From the NCBI GenBank assembly GCA_016285215.1, contig JAEEQI010000028.1:1-18859 (forward strand): DNA of 18,859 bases. The letters are read 5' to 3'. Both the position numbers and the translations under genes were made by a program. This stretch comes from Bacteroidales bacterium (GTDB lineage: Bacteria > Bacteroidota > Bacteroidia > Bacteroidales > UBA932). The notes beneath the pieces were generated by a model. That model worked only from the letters and a program-made list of their open reading frames with translations, ran no database searches and had not been told where the DNA came from. The stretch's first letter is position 1; each line of letters starts with the position of its first letter. Positions 7,802-14,765 of this stretch are shown one piece after another.

Positions 7802-9351
7802 TGCAGCTGAAAAGTATCATAAATAAGGTTCTGCCCCTGCTCTTTGCGGCCTTCCTCCTCTCTTGTACCAAGGAGATGGAGCAGCCCGTGAAGTATCGCA
7901 CCATCCATTACAAAGCCCAGGCAGGAAACGAAGCCCTGACCCGCGCCACGGTGGACGGAGGCAACCATTATGTCTTTGAGAATACGGACCAGCTGTATCT
8001 GGCCAGTGCAGCCAATCCGGATCAATTATACGGCGTTCTTTATCTGACCGCCGGCGCCGGTACGGGCAACGCCTGGTTTGAAGGAGACCTGTACTGCCAG
8101 GAGGGCTTTGAGCTCTCGGACGCTACTCAGGTAAAGGTAACCCTGATAAACAGCCAGGACCGCATCCATACTTGCCAGAGCGGGCACGTAACCGCTACGG
8201 AATACCCTACGGATGACTTTGCTCCCGACTTTGCCACGGCCGTCAAGTACTTCAGCGATTTCACCGGCACCAGTACCTTTGGAAGCCACGATTTCTCCCT
8301 TTCCCAAAATTCGGCCTTCCTTATCTTCAACATCCGGATGAGCATCCACGATATTGAGGAGAACGCTTCTGTATCGGCCCAGCTGTCCAGTTCCGGCCAA
8401 TCCATCTGGAGCGCTTCCGTACAGGCCCAGGAGGCCGGAAAACTTCGTTTTGTAACGGCTTTCAAAGGCGGTGACGTATCCCTATTCAGCGCCAGACTCT
8501 CCCTTTCCTGGGACCAGGGCAGCAAAGAAATCGATGACATAGCCAACACGTCGCTGGTCGCCAATAACTACTATACCATCAGCCGCTCTACGCTCAGCTA
8601 CAACGGATTCCGGATCATCGCCCTCCAGGATGGTACCACGGTCCATTTCAACCACACCGGAGACGGGCTCAAATACAGCACCGACACGGGAGATACCTGG
8701 ACCAGCTACGACGCAGAAAGCGACATTACCCTCAACTCCGGAGACGAGCTCTGCTTCAAGGGTAATAAGGCCAACTACAAGAATGCCAAAGCGGACCAGT
8801 ACGGATCGCCTGACACCAGGCCCATCTTTACCTCCAACAAGACCGTAAAGATAGCCGGCCACATTATGAGCCTCATTGCGGGAGACAACTATTCAGACAC
8901 CACTCCTATGCCCGAGGATGCCTTTAACGGCGCTTTCTCCAAAGGGTCCGATGCAGACAACACGGACATCACCATCGATGCAGAGGATCCGCTCATCTTC
9001 CCCTCTACCATCAATGTGCGCTGCTACAAGAATATGTTCCGCGGCTGCAGGAATCTGGTTACCGTACCCGATTTACCGGCTACTACCATTGCCAGCGAAT
9101 GCTATTACAGTATGTTCCGCCGGTGCCCCAACCTGATTTCTGTCAAATGCAATCTTCAGGGAACAGTGACCAGAGCAGAAATAGAGAATGCCGTTGACAA
9201 ATGGTTTGTCAAGTCGGGATCCACCACTATGCTCAATACCAACGGCACATTCTACTGCCCGGCCGCAATGAAGGACGTTTGGGACGAACTTCACGTGGCC
9301 AACCATAGCCTCGGCGGTATTCCTACCACCTGGCAGATAGTTACCTACTAG
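7801..9351 (+). CDS. Fimbrillin-like lipoprotein with C-terminal BspA-type leucine-rich repeats
   Basis: 516-residue lipoprotein closing the pilus operon. The signal peptide ends in lipobox LLSC (Cys22), followed by T47-R48-A49-T50, the T-R-A-T signature common in Bacteroidales fimbrillins. Residues about 35-270 look like a fimbrillin fold (Y-V-F-E-N-T-D-Q-L-Y, W-F-E-G-D-L). A linker then has Y-S-T-D-T-G-D-T-W and G-D-E-L-C-F-K-G-N. Residues 408-433 and from 434 form one complete and one partial 26-residue repeat, C-Y-x-x-M-F-R-x-C-x-N-L followed by V-P-D-L-P-A-T-T, the pattern of BspA-like surface leucine-rich repeats. Such repeats commonly bind host or bacterial proteins, so a second adhesive subunit is likely. 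The ATG overlaps the previous stop by one base. Its stop interlocks with that of the convergent codB gene. Confidence 0.75.
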   Translation: MQLKSIINKVLPLLFAAFLLSCTKEMEQPVKYRTIHYKAQAGNEALTRATVDGGNHYVFENTDQLYLASAANPDQLYGVLYLTAGAGTGNAWFEGDLYCQEGFELSDATQVKVTLINSQDRIHTCQSGHVTATEYPTDDFAPDFATAVKYFSDFTGTSTFGSHDFSLSQNSAFLIFNIRMSIHDIEENASVSAQLSSSGQSIWSASVQAQEAGKLRFVTAFKGGDVSLFSARLSLSWDQGSKEIDDIANTSLVANNYYTISRSTLSYNGFRIIALQDGTTVHFNHTGDGLKYSTDTGDTWTSYDAESDITLNSGDELCFKGNKANYKNAKADQYGSPDTRPIFTSNKTVKIAGHIMSLIAGDNYSDTTPMPEDAFNGAFSKGSDADNTDITIDAEDPLIFPSTINVRCYKNMFRGCRNLVTVPDLPATTIASECYYSMFRRCPNLISVKCNLQGTVTRAEIENAVDKWFVKSGSTTMLNTNGTFYCPAAMKDVWDELHVANHSLGGIPTTWQIVTY

Positions 9352-10595
9352 TTTTTCTTGGAAACAAGCTGGCCCACACCCCAGCAGACGGCGGCTACCA
9401 TCATACCGTTGATGGAAGCGAAGCCCCAGTGTACCAGGTTGGCCACCACGGCGCCGGCTACAACACCAATCACAGCACTCCAGTTAACCACCTTTTCCTT
9501 GTCTTCCTTGCCCTTGTGGGTAAAGTAGTGAAGGATGAGGATAATACCCACGGGAGGCAGGGTGCAGTTGAGCACGTTGAGCCAGTCGCAGAAGTTCCAG
9601 TACAGCCACACGGAAGCCAGCGTGCCAATAATGCCGGAGATAATCACCATAACATTTTTAGGCAGGCCGAAGATATTGCTCAGGCCCAGGCCGGCGGTGT
9701 AAAGGGCGTTGTCGTTGGTGGTCCAGATGTTAAGGCCCAGAACCAGTACAGCCAGATAGAAGAGATTGAGGTTGAGCATCACCTCAAAGATGTCGTTACC
9801 GCCTGCATAAATGCTGGAAACGGCGCCAAACAGGAACATCAGGCTGTTACCCAGGAAGAAGGCCACAATGGTAATGATAAGGCCCACCTTGCCGTTTTTG
9901 GCAAAACGCGTGAAGTTGGGCGTGGCCGTACCGCCGGAAACGAAGCTGCCCACAACCAGGCCCGCACCGGCAATGATGCCCAGGTCCTTGGTGCCCTTGG
10001 AGAACTGCTCCACCAGACCGGTATCACCGCGCGTAACGGCCAGAATCATAGCAATGGTGCCCAGGATGGCCACGGCGGGAACCGCAATATAACTCACAAT
10101 GGTAAGACTCTTGATGCCGTAATAGGCGCTGGCCGTCATCATAACACCGGCGGCAAATACCAGCAGATAGCCTTCCCAGGGCATACTGTCCGGCGTTACC
10201 TCCAGGCCCATCACCTCCTTGGCCACGGGGATGGCAAACATAGCCAGACCCACGCCAAACCAACCGGTCTGGGTAAAGCTGATCATAGCGCTGGGCAGCC
10301 AGCTGCCCTTGCTGCCAAAGCTCTTGCGGGCGAGCATATCCAGGGTTAGACCGCTCTCGGCTCCAATCCAGCCCAGGGCACCCGTATAGGCAGCCAGAAT
10401 GGCACCGCCCAGGAGGATGGCCCACACAAACTGCCACCAGTCAAGGCCACTGGCCAACTGCTGGCCCACCCACATACTGGCAGAGAAGAAGGTAAAACCG
10501 AGCATGACCATAAACATGCTCAAATTGCTTTTGCGGCCTTTCTTGTCTACCGGCATACTGGTATAGTCCGCATCGTGAGTCTTGTGATTATTCAT
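9348..10595 (-). CDS. codB: Cytosine permease, NCS1 family
   Basis: Inner-membrane symporter of about 12 helices that imports cytosine. The 415 residues match the length of E. coli CodB (419), and long stretches are nearly the same in order: M-L-G-F-T-F-F-S-A-S-M-W near the N-terminus, F-G-S-K-G-S-W-L-P-S, then T-G-W-F-G-V-G-L-A-M-F-A-I-P, V-V-G-S-F-V-S-G-G-T, A-F-F-L-G-N-S-L-M-F, and L-G-L-N-I-W-T-T-N-D-N-A-L-Y. I chose the ATG at 10595 (MNNHKTHDADY). An upstream ATG at 10622 would add nine residues and lengthen the overlap with the preceding gene from 8 to 35 bp. It is the second gene of an operon with a phosphoribosyltransferase. No cytosine deaminase is visible in the window, so the path of imported cytosine is not shown here. 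A related nucleobase could be the real substrate. Confidence 0.93.
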   Translation of the reverse strand: MNNHKTHDADYTSMPVDKKGRKSNLSMFMVMLGFTFFSASMWVGQQLASGLDWWQFVWAILLGGAILAAYTGALGWIGAESGLTLDMLARKSFGSKGSWLPSAMISFTQTGWFGVGLAMFAIPVAKEVMGLEVTPDSMPWEGYLLVFAAGVMMTASAYYGIKSLTIVSYIAVPAVAILGTIAMILAVTRGDTGLVEQFSKGTKDLGIIAGAGLVVGSFVSGGTATPNFTRFAKNGKVGLIITIVAFFLGNSLMFLFGAVSSIYAGGNDIFEVMLNLNLFYLAVLVLGLNIWTTNDNALYTAGLGLSNIFGLPKNVMVIISGIIGTLASVWLYWNFCDWLNVLNCTLPPVGIILILHYFTHKGKEDKEKVVNWSAVIGVVAGAVVANLVHWGFASINGMMVAAVCWGVGQLVSKKN

Positions 10596-11676
10596 ATTTG
10601 TTAAGTAAAGCGTTAATCGCATTCATCCGCTGCATAGCAATGGTCTCAATGGAGAGGGCAGCGGCGTTCTCCAGGAGATGGGTCTCATCGGCCCAGAGTT
10701 TTTGGAGGCTGTCGTCCTTCAGGGCACTCAAATGGGTTACCCGGAGCCATTCTTCAAACGAGAGCGGCTTCTCGTAGCCCAGCTTCTCCCCTACCAGCTT
10801 GACGGGGTCAATCCTGTCGGCCCTTCCCCATACGCCTTCCCAGTACTCCAGGGCTTCGTGGAAATGGACGGGAATCTCGTAGCGGCGGGCTCCGCCGTCG
10901 TAGATGATACACTTCTCCAGGATGGCGTAAGGATGGTCCATCACGTAGCGGCGGAATTCCGGAGACACAATGCCTCCCTTCCAGCCAAAGTCAATATCGG
11001 GCACATTGATGCCCGTGGCCCCCTTGTCCGTATAGACTGTAAAAATGCCTTCGTAGAAATAGCATTCAAAGCCTTCGAATTCAGGGAAGATCTCGCGGAT
11101 TTCTTGGGCCTTCTTTTCCATCAGATCAATGGCACGCGTGCCGCCAATGGTGAAGAACACAATCTTGCGGATGCTGCCCCCGCGGCGGCGGAAACGGTCT
11201 ACTACCTGGTCCAGGCAAAGGCGCAGGGTATCTCCAGTAGCAATGATGTCTCCAATTACCAGCGTGCAGTCTTTCTTGACACGCAGTTTCTCGTATTTGA
11301 TTTCCAGACCGGTGATTACGTGGTCCTCGATGATGCGCTCGCAGGAAACAAAATGGATGTCACGCACCCTTATGCCACTGCGGTAACAGGCTTCTTCCAC
11401 GGGATAATTGAGGCCGCCTCTAAGGATGGTGAGGATATCCACGTCTTCATCCTTTCCTTGGGAATATCTATGCCTCAGAGCGTCCGTGGTGGCAGGGAGC
11501 ATAGCCAGGTAAGAATCGTAGCCAACCACCTCAGGAAAAGCCATCAGATGACGCGTTCCGGAAGCACTGACAACAAAGTAGCGATTCCCGAGTCCAGAGG
11601 CCTGTAGCTCGTAAATGCTTGTGTCTTGATTCAAGCCAACAAAGTGAAGGCTCGCATCCTGCAAACTAATGGACAT
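10588..11676 (-). CDS. Type I phosphoribosyltransferase-family protein, probable nucleobase salvage
   Basis: 362-residue cytoplasmic protein with a phosphoribosyltransferase core. The PRPP-binding loop is V140-I-G-D-I-I-A-T-G-D-T-L151, and a second conserved segment, T-I-L-R-G-G-L-N-Y, lies at 83-91. The usual loop begins with two acidic residues; here the first is Gly142 and only Asp143 remains. About 170 residues follow the core (F-E-G-F-E-C-Y-F-Y-E-G-I-F, then I-P-V-H-F-H-E-A-L-E-Y-W-E-G-V-W), so the protein is much longer than adenine or uracil phosphoribosyltransferases (about 180-210). The extra part has no fold I recognise. The stop overlaps the codB start by 8 bp, which argues for shared expression and for a link to imported nucleobases. 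The base used is unknown to me, and a regulatory or non-catalytic role is possible. Confidence 0.75.
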   Translation of the reverse strand: MSISLQDASLHFVGLNQDTSIYELQASGLGNRYFVVSASGTRHLMAFPEVVGYDSYLAMLPATTDALRHRYSQGKDEDVDILTILRGGLNYPVEEACYRSGIRVRDIHFVSCERIIEDHVITGLEIKYEKLRVKKDCTLVIGDIIATGDTLRLCLDQVVDRFRRRGGSIRKIVFFTIGGTRAIDLMEKKAQEIREIFPEFEGFECYFYEGIFTVYTDKGATGINVPDIDFGWKGGIVSPEFRRYVMDHPYAILEKCIIYDGGARRYEIPVHFHEALEYWEGVWGRADRIDPVKLVGEKLGYEKPLSFEEWLRVTHLSALKDDSLQKLWADETHLLENAAALSIETIAMQRMNAINALLNKYE

Positions 11677-11706
11677 AAAAAAACCCGATTAGACGTAACC
11701 GGGATA

Positions 11707-11738
11707 CAAAAGTAGCACAAATTAGAACATCTTCCAAG
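11707..11738 (-). promoter_or_regulatory. Candidate Bacteroides-type promoter for the phosphoribosyltransferase-codB operon
   Basis: Read on the - strand, a perfect -7 box TACTTTTG (consensus TAnnTTTG) lies at 11707-11714. A -33-like CTTGG lies at 11734-11738, with 19 bases between them. Transcription would begin about 20-25 bases before the ATG at 11676. It overlaps the promoter region of the divergent operon. The -33 box is weaker than the TTTG consensus. Confidence 0.55.
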
Positions 11739-11748
11739 TTTATTTGAG

Positions 11749-11756
11749 TATATTTG
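11749..11756 (+). promoter_or_regulatory. Candidate -7 box for the LiaF-like/hydrolase/transglutaminase operon
   Basis: TATATTTG fits TAnnTTTG and lies 22 bases before the ATG at 11779, giving a predicted leader of about 15 bases. No clear TTTG is present at the usual -33 distance, so an activator or a weak promoter is possible. Confidence 0.45.
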
Positions 11757-11778
11757 TAAAGCTATTAAGAAGAAGACT

Positions 11779-12468
11779 ATGAAACAATCCTTCAAAATTT
11801 TCCTCGGCCTGGCTCTCATTGCCGCCGGTGTCCTTTGGGCCCTCACCCTTCTGGGCGTTCTTACCTTTGATTTTTCCACCAAGGGATGGTGGACTCTTTT
11901 CATTATCGTTCCCTGTATCTTCGGCCTGTTTACAGACCGCGATAAAGTGGGTCCGTGCATTGGCATCGCCGTGGGCGTCCTGCTCTTTCTGGCTGCCCGC
12001 GATGTCATCTCCTGGAATATAATGTGGCAGCTGGCCCTGGCCGCTATGATCATCGGTTTCGGCCTTAAACTGCTGTTTTTCAAGAATATCTGCCAGCCGC
12101 AGGGCAACTGCGAACTCAAGACCATCTCCAGAGACGGCAAAGAAATCCGCCGCATAGAGACTTCGTTTGGCAAACAGGAAATCTCCTTCCGAGGAGAAAA
12201 GTTTGAAGGGGCCGATGTTCATACGTCCTTTGGCGCTCTCATCCTGGATTTCCGCGGGGCCGAAATTGCCCGGGACGCCTTTGTAGACCTTAACGTGGGC
12301 TTCGCCGGCGCCACCATCATCGTTCCGGAAGGGCTCGCCGTCCAGCTGGCCGTGAGCAGCGGCTTCGGAGGCGTAAAGGACGACCGCCGCAACAAAGTGG
12401 GCACCGGCTCTCCCCTCCTCACCATCACCGGCAACGTAGGCTTCGGTGGCGTAGAAATCAAAGACTAA
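11779..12468 (+). CDS. LiaF-like membrane protein (envelope stress family)
   Basis: 229-residue inner-membrane protein. Four hydrophobic helices lie at about 6-27, 37-53, 58-73 and 81-103, with the arrangement seen in LiaI/LiaF-type transmembrane regions. The soluble C-terminal part (about 115-229) has the repeated Gly-rich pattern of the LiaF/YvqF C-terminal domain: T-S-F-G-K-Q-E-I, H-T-S-F-G-A-L-I-L-D-F, V-G-F-A-G-A-T-I-I-V-P, S-S-G-F-G-G-V and V-G-F-G-G-V-E-I. In Firmicutes, LiaF restrains a cell-envelope stress two-component system. In Bacteroidota the role of such proteins is not established, and no LiaSR genes lie nearby. It heads a three-gene operon, with only 7 bp to the next gene. 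Confidence is high for the family and low for the function. Confidence 0.78.
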   Translation: MKQSFKIFLGLALIAAGVLWALTLLGVLTFDFSTKGWWTLFIIVPCIFGLFTDRDKVGPCIGIAVGVLLFLAARDVISWNIMWQLALAAMIIGFGLKLLFFKNICQPQGNCELKTISRDGKEIRRIETSFGKQEISFRGEKFEGADVHTSFGALILDFRGAEIARDAFVDLNVGFAGATIIVPEGLAVQLAVSSGFGGVKDDRRNKVGTGSPLLTITGNVGFGGVEIKD

Positions 12469-12475
12469 AACAGTT

Positions 12476-13765
12476 ATGAAACGAACTTTAATCATCGGAC
12501 TCTTGATGGGTCTTTCTACCCTGGCTTTTGCCCAGACCGGCACCTGGTCCGGCAAACTGGAGGTTCAGGGTACCAAACTGGCTCTGGTCTTCCACCTCAA
12601 TGAGGAGAATCCCTCAATGGATTCCCCGGACCAGGGCGTCAAAGGCGTTCCCATTCAAGTAGAGCGCACGGAAACCGGAAAAGTAACCGTCAAGGTTCCC
12701 TCCATTGGCGCTTCCTACGAAGGCCAGTGGGTGGGAATGAAGATCAACGGTACCTTCAAGCAGATGGGTATGTCCTTCCCTATGACACTCACCCCTGGTG
12801 AAGAAAAGCTGAACCGTCCCCAGACCCCTCAGGGCCCCTTCCCGTATACACAGGAAGAAGTCTCCTTCTCTAATGGCTCCGCCGTTTTAAAAGGCACGCT
12901 GGTACTGCCGCAGGGCTATACCCGCAAGACGCCCGTCCTCATTATGGTTACCGGCAGCGGCCTCCAGAACCGTGACGAAGAAATCTACGAGCACAAGCCC
13001 TTTGCCGTTATTGCAGATGCTTTAGCAAAGTCCGGCATTGCCACCCTCCGCTACGACGACCGCGGCTTTGGCGAGTCCACCGGCGACATCATCAACTGCA
13101 CCACCGAAGACTTTAAGAACGACGCTCTGGCCGGTATTGAGTTACTCAAGGGCCGATTTGACAAGGTGGGTGTATTAGGCCACAGCGAAGGCGGCGCCAT
13201 CGCCTTTCAGCTGGCTGCAGAAAAGAAGGCCGATTTTGTGGTAAGCCTTGCCGGTATGGTTGTCTCCGGGGCCCAAACGTTACTTTGGCAGAACAAAGTA
13301 GCCCTTCTGGCTGCCGGCATTCCCGAAGCCACCGTCAACACCTACTGCAAGCTCCTGGGAGAGGCATTTGAAGCCCGGATGGGCGGAAAGACGGCTCCTT
13401 CGGCCCAAAATACCGACCTTCCGGACGCCCTCAAGCAGAACTATTCCGCTGCCGTGATGCAGCTGATGACTCCTTATATGAAGTATTTCCTGGCCCTGGA
13501 CGTCCGTCCTCTGCTGCCCGGCATTACCTGCCCGGTCCTGGCTCTCAACGGCACCAAGGACACGCAGGTGGAGTGCTCAACCAACCTGGATGCCCTTCGC
13601 AGCGGCCTGCCCGCCGGAGCCAGTATAGTACCCATAGAAGGCGTGAACCATCTCTTCCAGCACTGCACCACCGGTGCCGCCACCGAGTACCGCGACATTG
13701 AAGAAACCTTCGCCCCCGAAGCCCTTGCCGTCATGACATACTGGCTATCGGAGGCCCTTAAATAG
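12476..13765 (+). CDS. Exported alpha/beta hydrolase (serine esterase/peptidase-like)
   Basis: 429-residue secreted or periplasmic hydrolase. A signal peptide covers residues 1-19 (cut after A-F-A, before Gln20). Residues about 20-120 form a beta-rich N-terminal domain of a kind often seen before Bacteroidota exported hydrolases. The alpha/beta hydrolase fold follows: V-T-G-S-G-L-Q-N-R-D supplies the oxyanion region near 162-171, Y-D-D-R-G-F-G-E-S-T follows, the nucleophile elbow is G-H-S-E-G-G with Ser237, the acid is Asp362 (N-G-T-K-D), and His392 lies in G-V-N-H-L-F. The triad is complete, so the enzyme is probably active. The substrate is not evident; an ester or peptide is likely. It sits 7 bp after the LiaF-like gene and 9 bp before a transglutaminase-like gene, which suggests work on the cell envelope. 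Confidence 0.82.
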   Translation: MKRTLIIGLLMGLSTLAFAQTGTWSGKLEVQGTKLALVFHLNEENPSMDSPDQGVKGVPIQVERTETGKVTVKVPSIGASYEGQWVGMKINGTFKQMGMSFPMTLTPGEEKLNRPQTPQGPFPYTQEEVSFSNGSAVLKGTLVLPQGYTRKTPVLIMVTGSGLQNRDEEIYEHKPFAVIADALAKSGIATLRYDDRGFGESTGDIINCTTEDFKNDALAGIELLKGRFDKVGVLGHSEGGAIAFQLAAEKKADFVVSLAGMVVSGAQTLLWQNKVALLAAGIPEATVNTYCKLLGEAFEARMGGKTAPSAQNTDLPDALKQNYSAAVMQLMTPYMKYFLALDVRPLLPGITCPVLALNGTKDTQVECSTNLDALRSGLPAGASIVPIEGVNHLFQHCTTGAATEYRDIEETFAPEALAVMTYWLSEALK

Positions 13766-13774
13766 AACACCGCC

Positions 13775-14692
13775 ATGACCAAAGTATTCAATATTATCCG
13801 CAATATCTTTGCGGTCATCGGTGTCCTTTCCACCCTTCTGATTATCGGGTTTCTGATCTTTGCGTCCACGAGCCCCATGTTCAGTTCTCACGAGGAAGAC
13901 TATCTCTTAATGGAGGAACGGCTTAACACGCTCCGTGCCACGGCCCCGTATGCCAAAGACACGGCTACCGTACAGATCCGCATTCTCCAGAATGAGGCCC
14001 GAGCCCAGGAAATACGGGATTACTTCCAGTTGGATACGCTCTACACCCCCGAGGCCGATACCTGGACTAAAGCCCTCGCTATTGGCCAGTTTGTAGCCAC
14101 CAACATTCCCCACGACAACCAGAAAGAATGGCCCAAAAACGTGAACGCCATTGGCCTCTGGGAATATACTAAAAATGTAGCCCCGGCCTTCAACTGCCGC
14201 CTGCACTCCCTCCTTACCTTCGAGCTGCTGCTGGCCGCAGGCCTGGACGCCAAATACATCACCTGTATGCCGCAGGACGAGGAAGACAACGACTGCCACG
14301 TAGTCAACGAAGTCTGGCTGCCGGAACTCAGCAAGTGGGCTATGCTGGACACCGATATGGGAGGTCATTATGTATCTGACACGGACGGTACGCCCCTTTC
14401 CCTGCAGGAAATAAGAGAGCATTACCTCTCCGGAGAAAAGATGGTGATGCATCCCGGCTTTAAGAAGAAAGGCAGCACCAAAAAGGACTGGTACTACTCC
14501 TATATGGCCAAGAACACCTACTGGTTCTCCTGCTGGGGTGAGCTTTCCTACTACCAGGAAGACCACAACAAGGCCGATGTCATCCGAGACCACTACTACC
14601 ACCTGGTCCCTTCCGGCTTTGATCCTTTCGGCCGTAGCGATGGCACCTCCACCACCGACCCTACCCAATTCTGGGCCCCGCCGGTGCATTAA
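13775..14692 (+). CDS. Membrane-anchored transglutaminase-like protein
   Basis: 305-residue protein with one N-terminal membrane helix (about 8-30) and no cleavable signal, so the catalytic part probably faces the periplasm. The papain-like transglutaminase triad is readable: Cys141 in F-N-C-R-L-H-S, His175 in C-H-V-V-N-E-V-W, and Asp192 in W-A-M-L-D-T-D-M-G-G-H-Y. Spacing and order (Cys, His, Asp) fit bacterial transglutaminase-like proteases and amidases. The C-terminal 100 residues are rich in Tyr and Trp and have no known motif to my eye. It is the last gene of the operon and is followed by a hairpin terminator. Peptidase, amidase or crosslinking activity are all possible; nothing here shows the substrate. 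Confidence 0.75.
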   Translation: MTKVFNIIRNIFAVIGVLSTLLIIGFLIFASTSPMFSSHEEDYLLMEERLNTLRATAPYAKDTATVQIRILQNEARAQEIRDYFQLDTLYTPEADTWTKALAIGQFVATNIPHDNQKEWPKNVNAIGLWEYTKNVAPAFNCRLHSLLTFELLLAAGLDAKYITCMPQDEEDNDCHVVNEVWLPELSKWAMLDTDMGGHYVSDTDGTPLSLQEIREHYLSGEKMVMHPGFKKKGSTKKDWYYSYMAKNTYWFSCWGELSYYQEDHNKADVIRDHYYHLVPSGFDPFGRSDGTSTTDPTQFWAPPVH

Positions 14693-14717
14693 TCGTCAAC
14701 TTTATACCGCACCCTTA

Positions 14718-14742
14718 AGCCTGTTTCCTCCGAAAACAGGCT
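14718..14742 (+). terminator. Hairpin terminator between convergent genes
   Basis: AGCCTGTTT (14718-14726) pairs perfectly with AAACAGGCT (14734-14742) around a 7-base loop, giving nine base pairs. On the + strand it is followed by CGTTATTA, only a weak U-run. It lies 25 bases after the transglutaminase-like gene and 23 bases before the end of anmK, so it may serve both. Its left arm and loop recur after the TonB receptor gene at 18455. Confidence 0.7.
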
Positions 14743-14765
14743 CGTTATTACAGTATTATGATTGA

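Noticed and set aside
9429..10349. A 306-codon open frame on the + strand, opposite codB
   Set aside because: It is the complement of a confidently identified CodB and is full of His, Gln and Gly from reversed hydrophobic codons.
10678..11607. A 309-codon open frame on the + strand, opposite the phosphoribosyltransferase
   Set aside because: The - strand protein has the PRPP loop and a promoter, while this one has no motif or signal.
13907..14689. A 260-codon open frame on the - strand, opposite the transglutaminase-like gene
   Set aside because: The + strand has the Cys-His-Asp triad and operon spacing, and the antisense product shows no domain.
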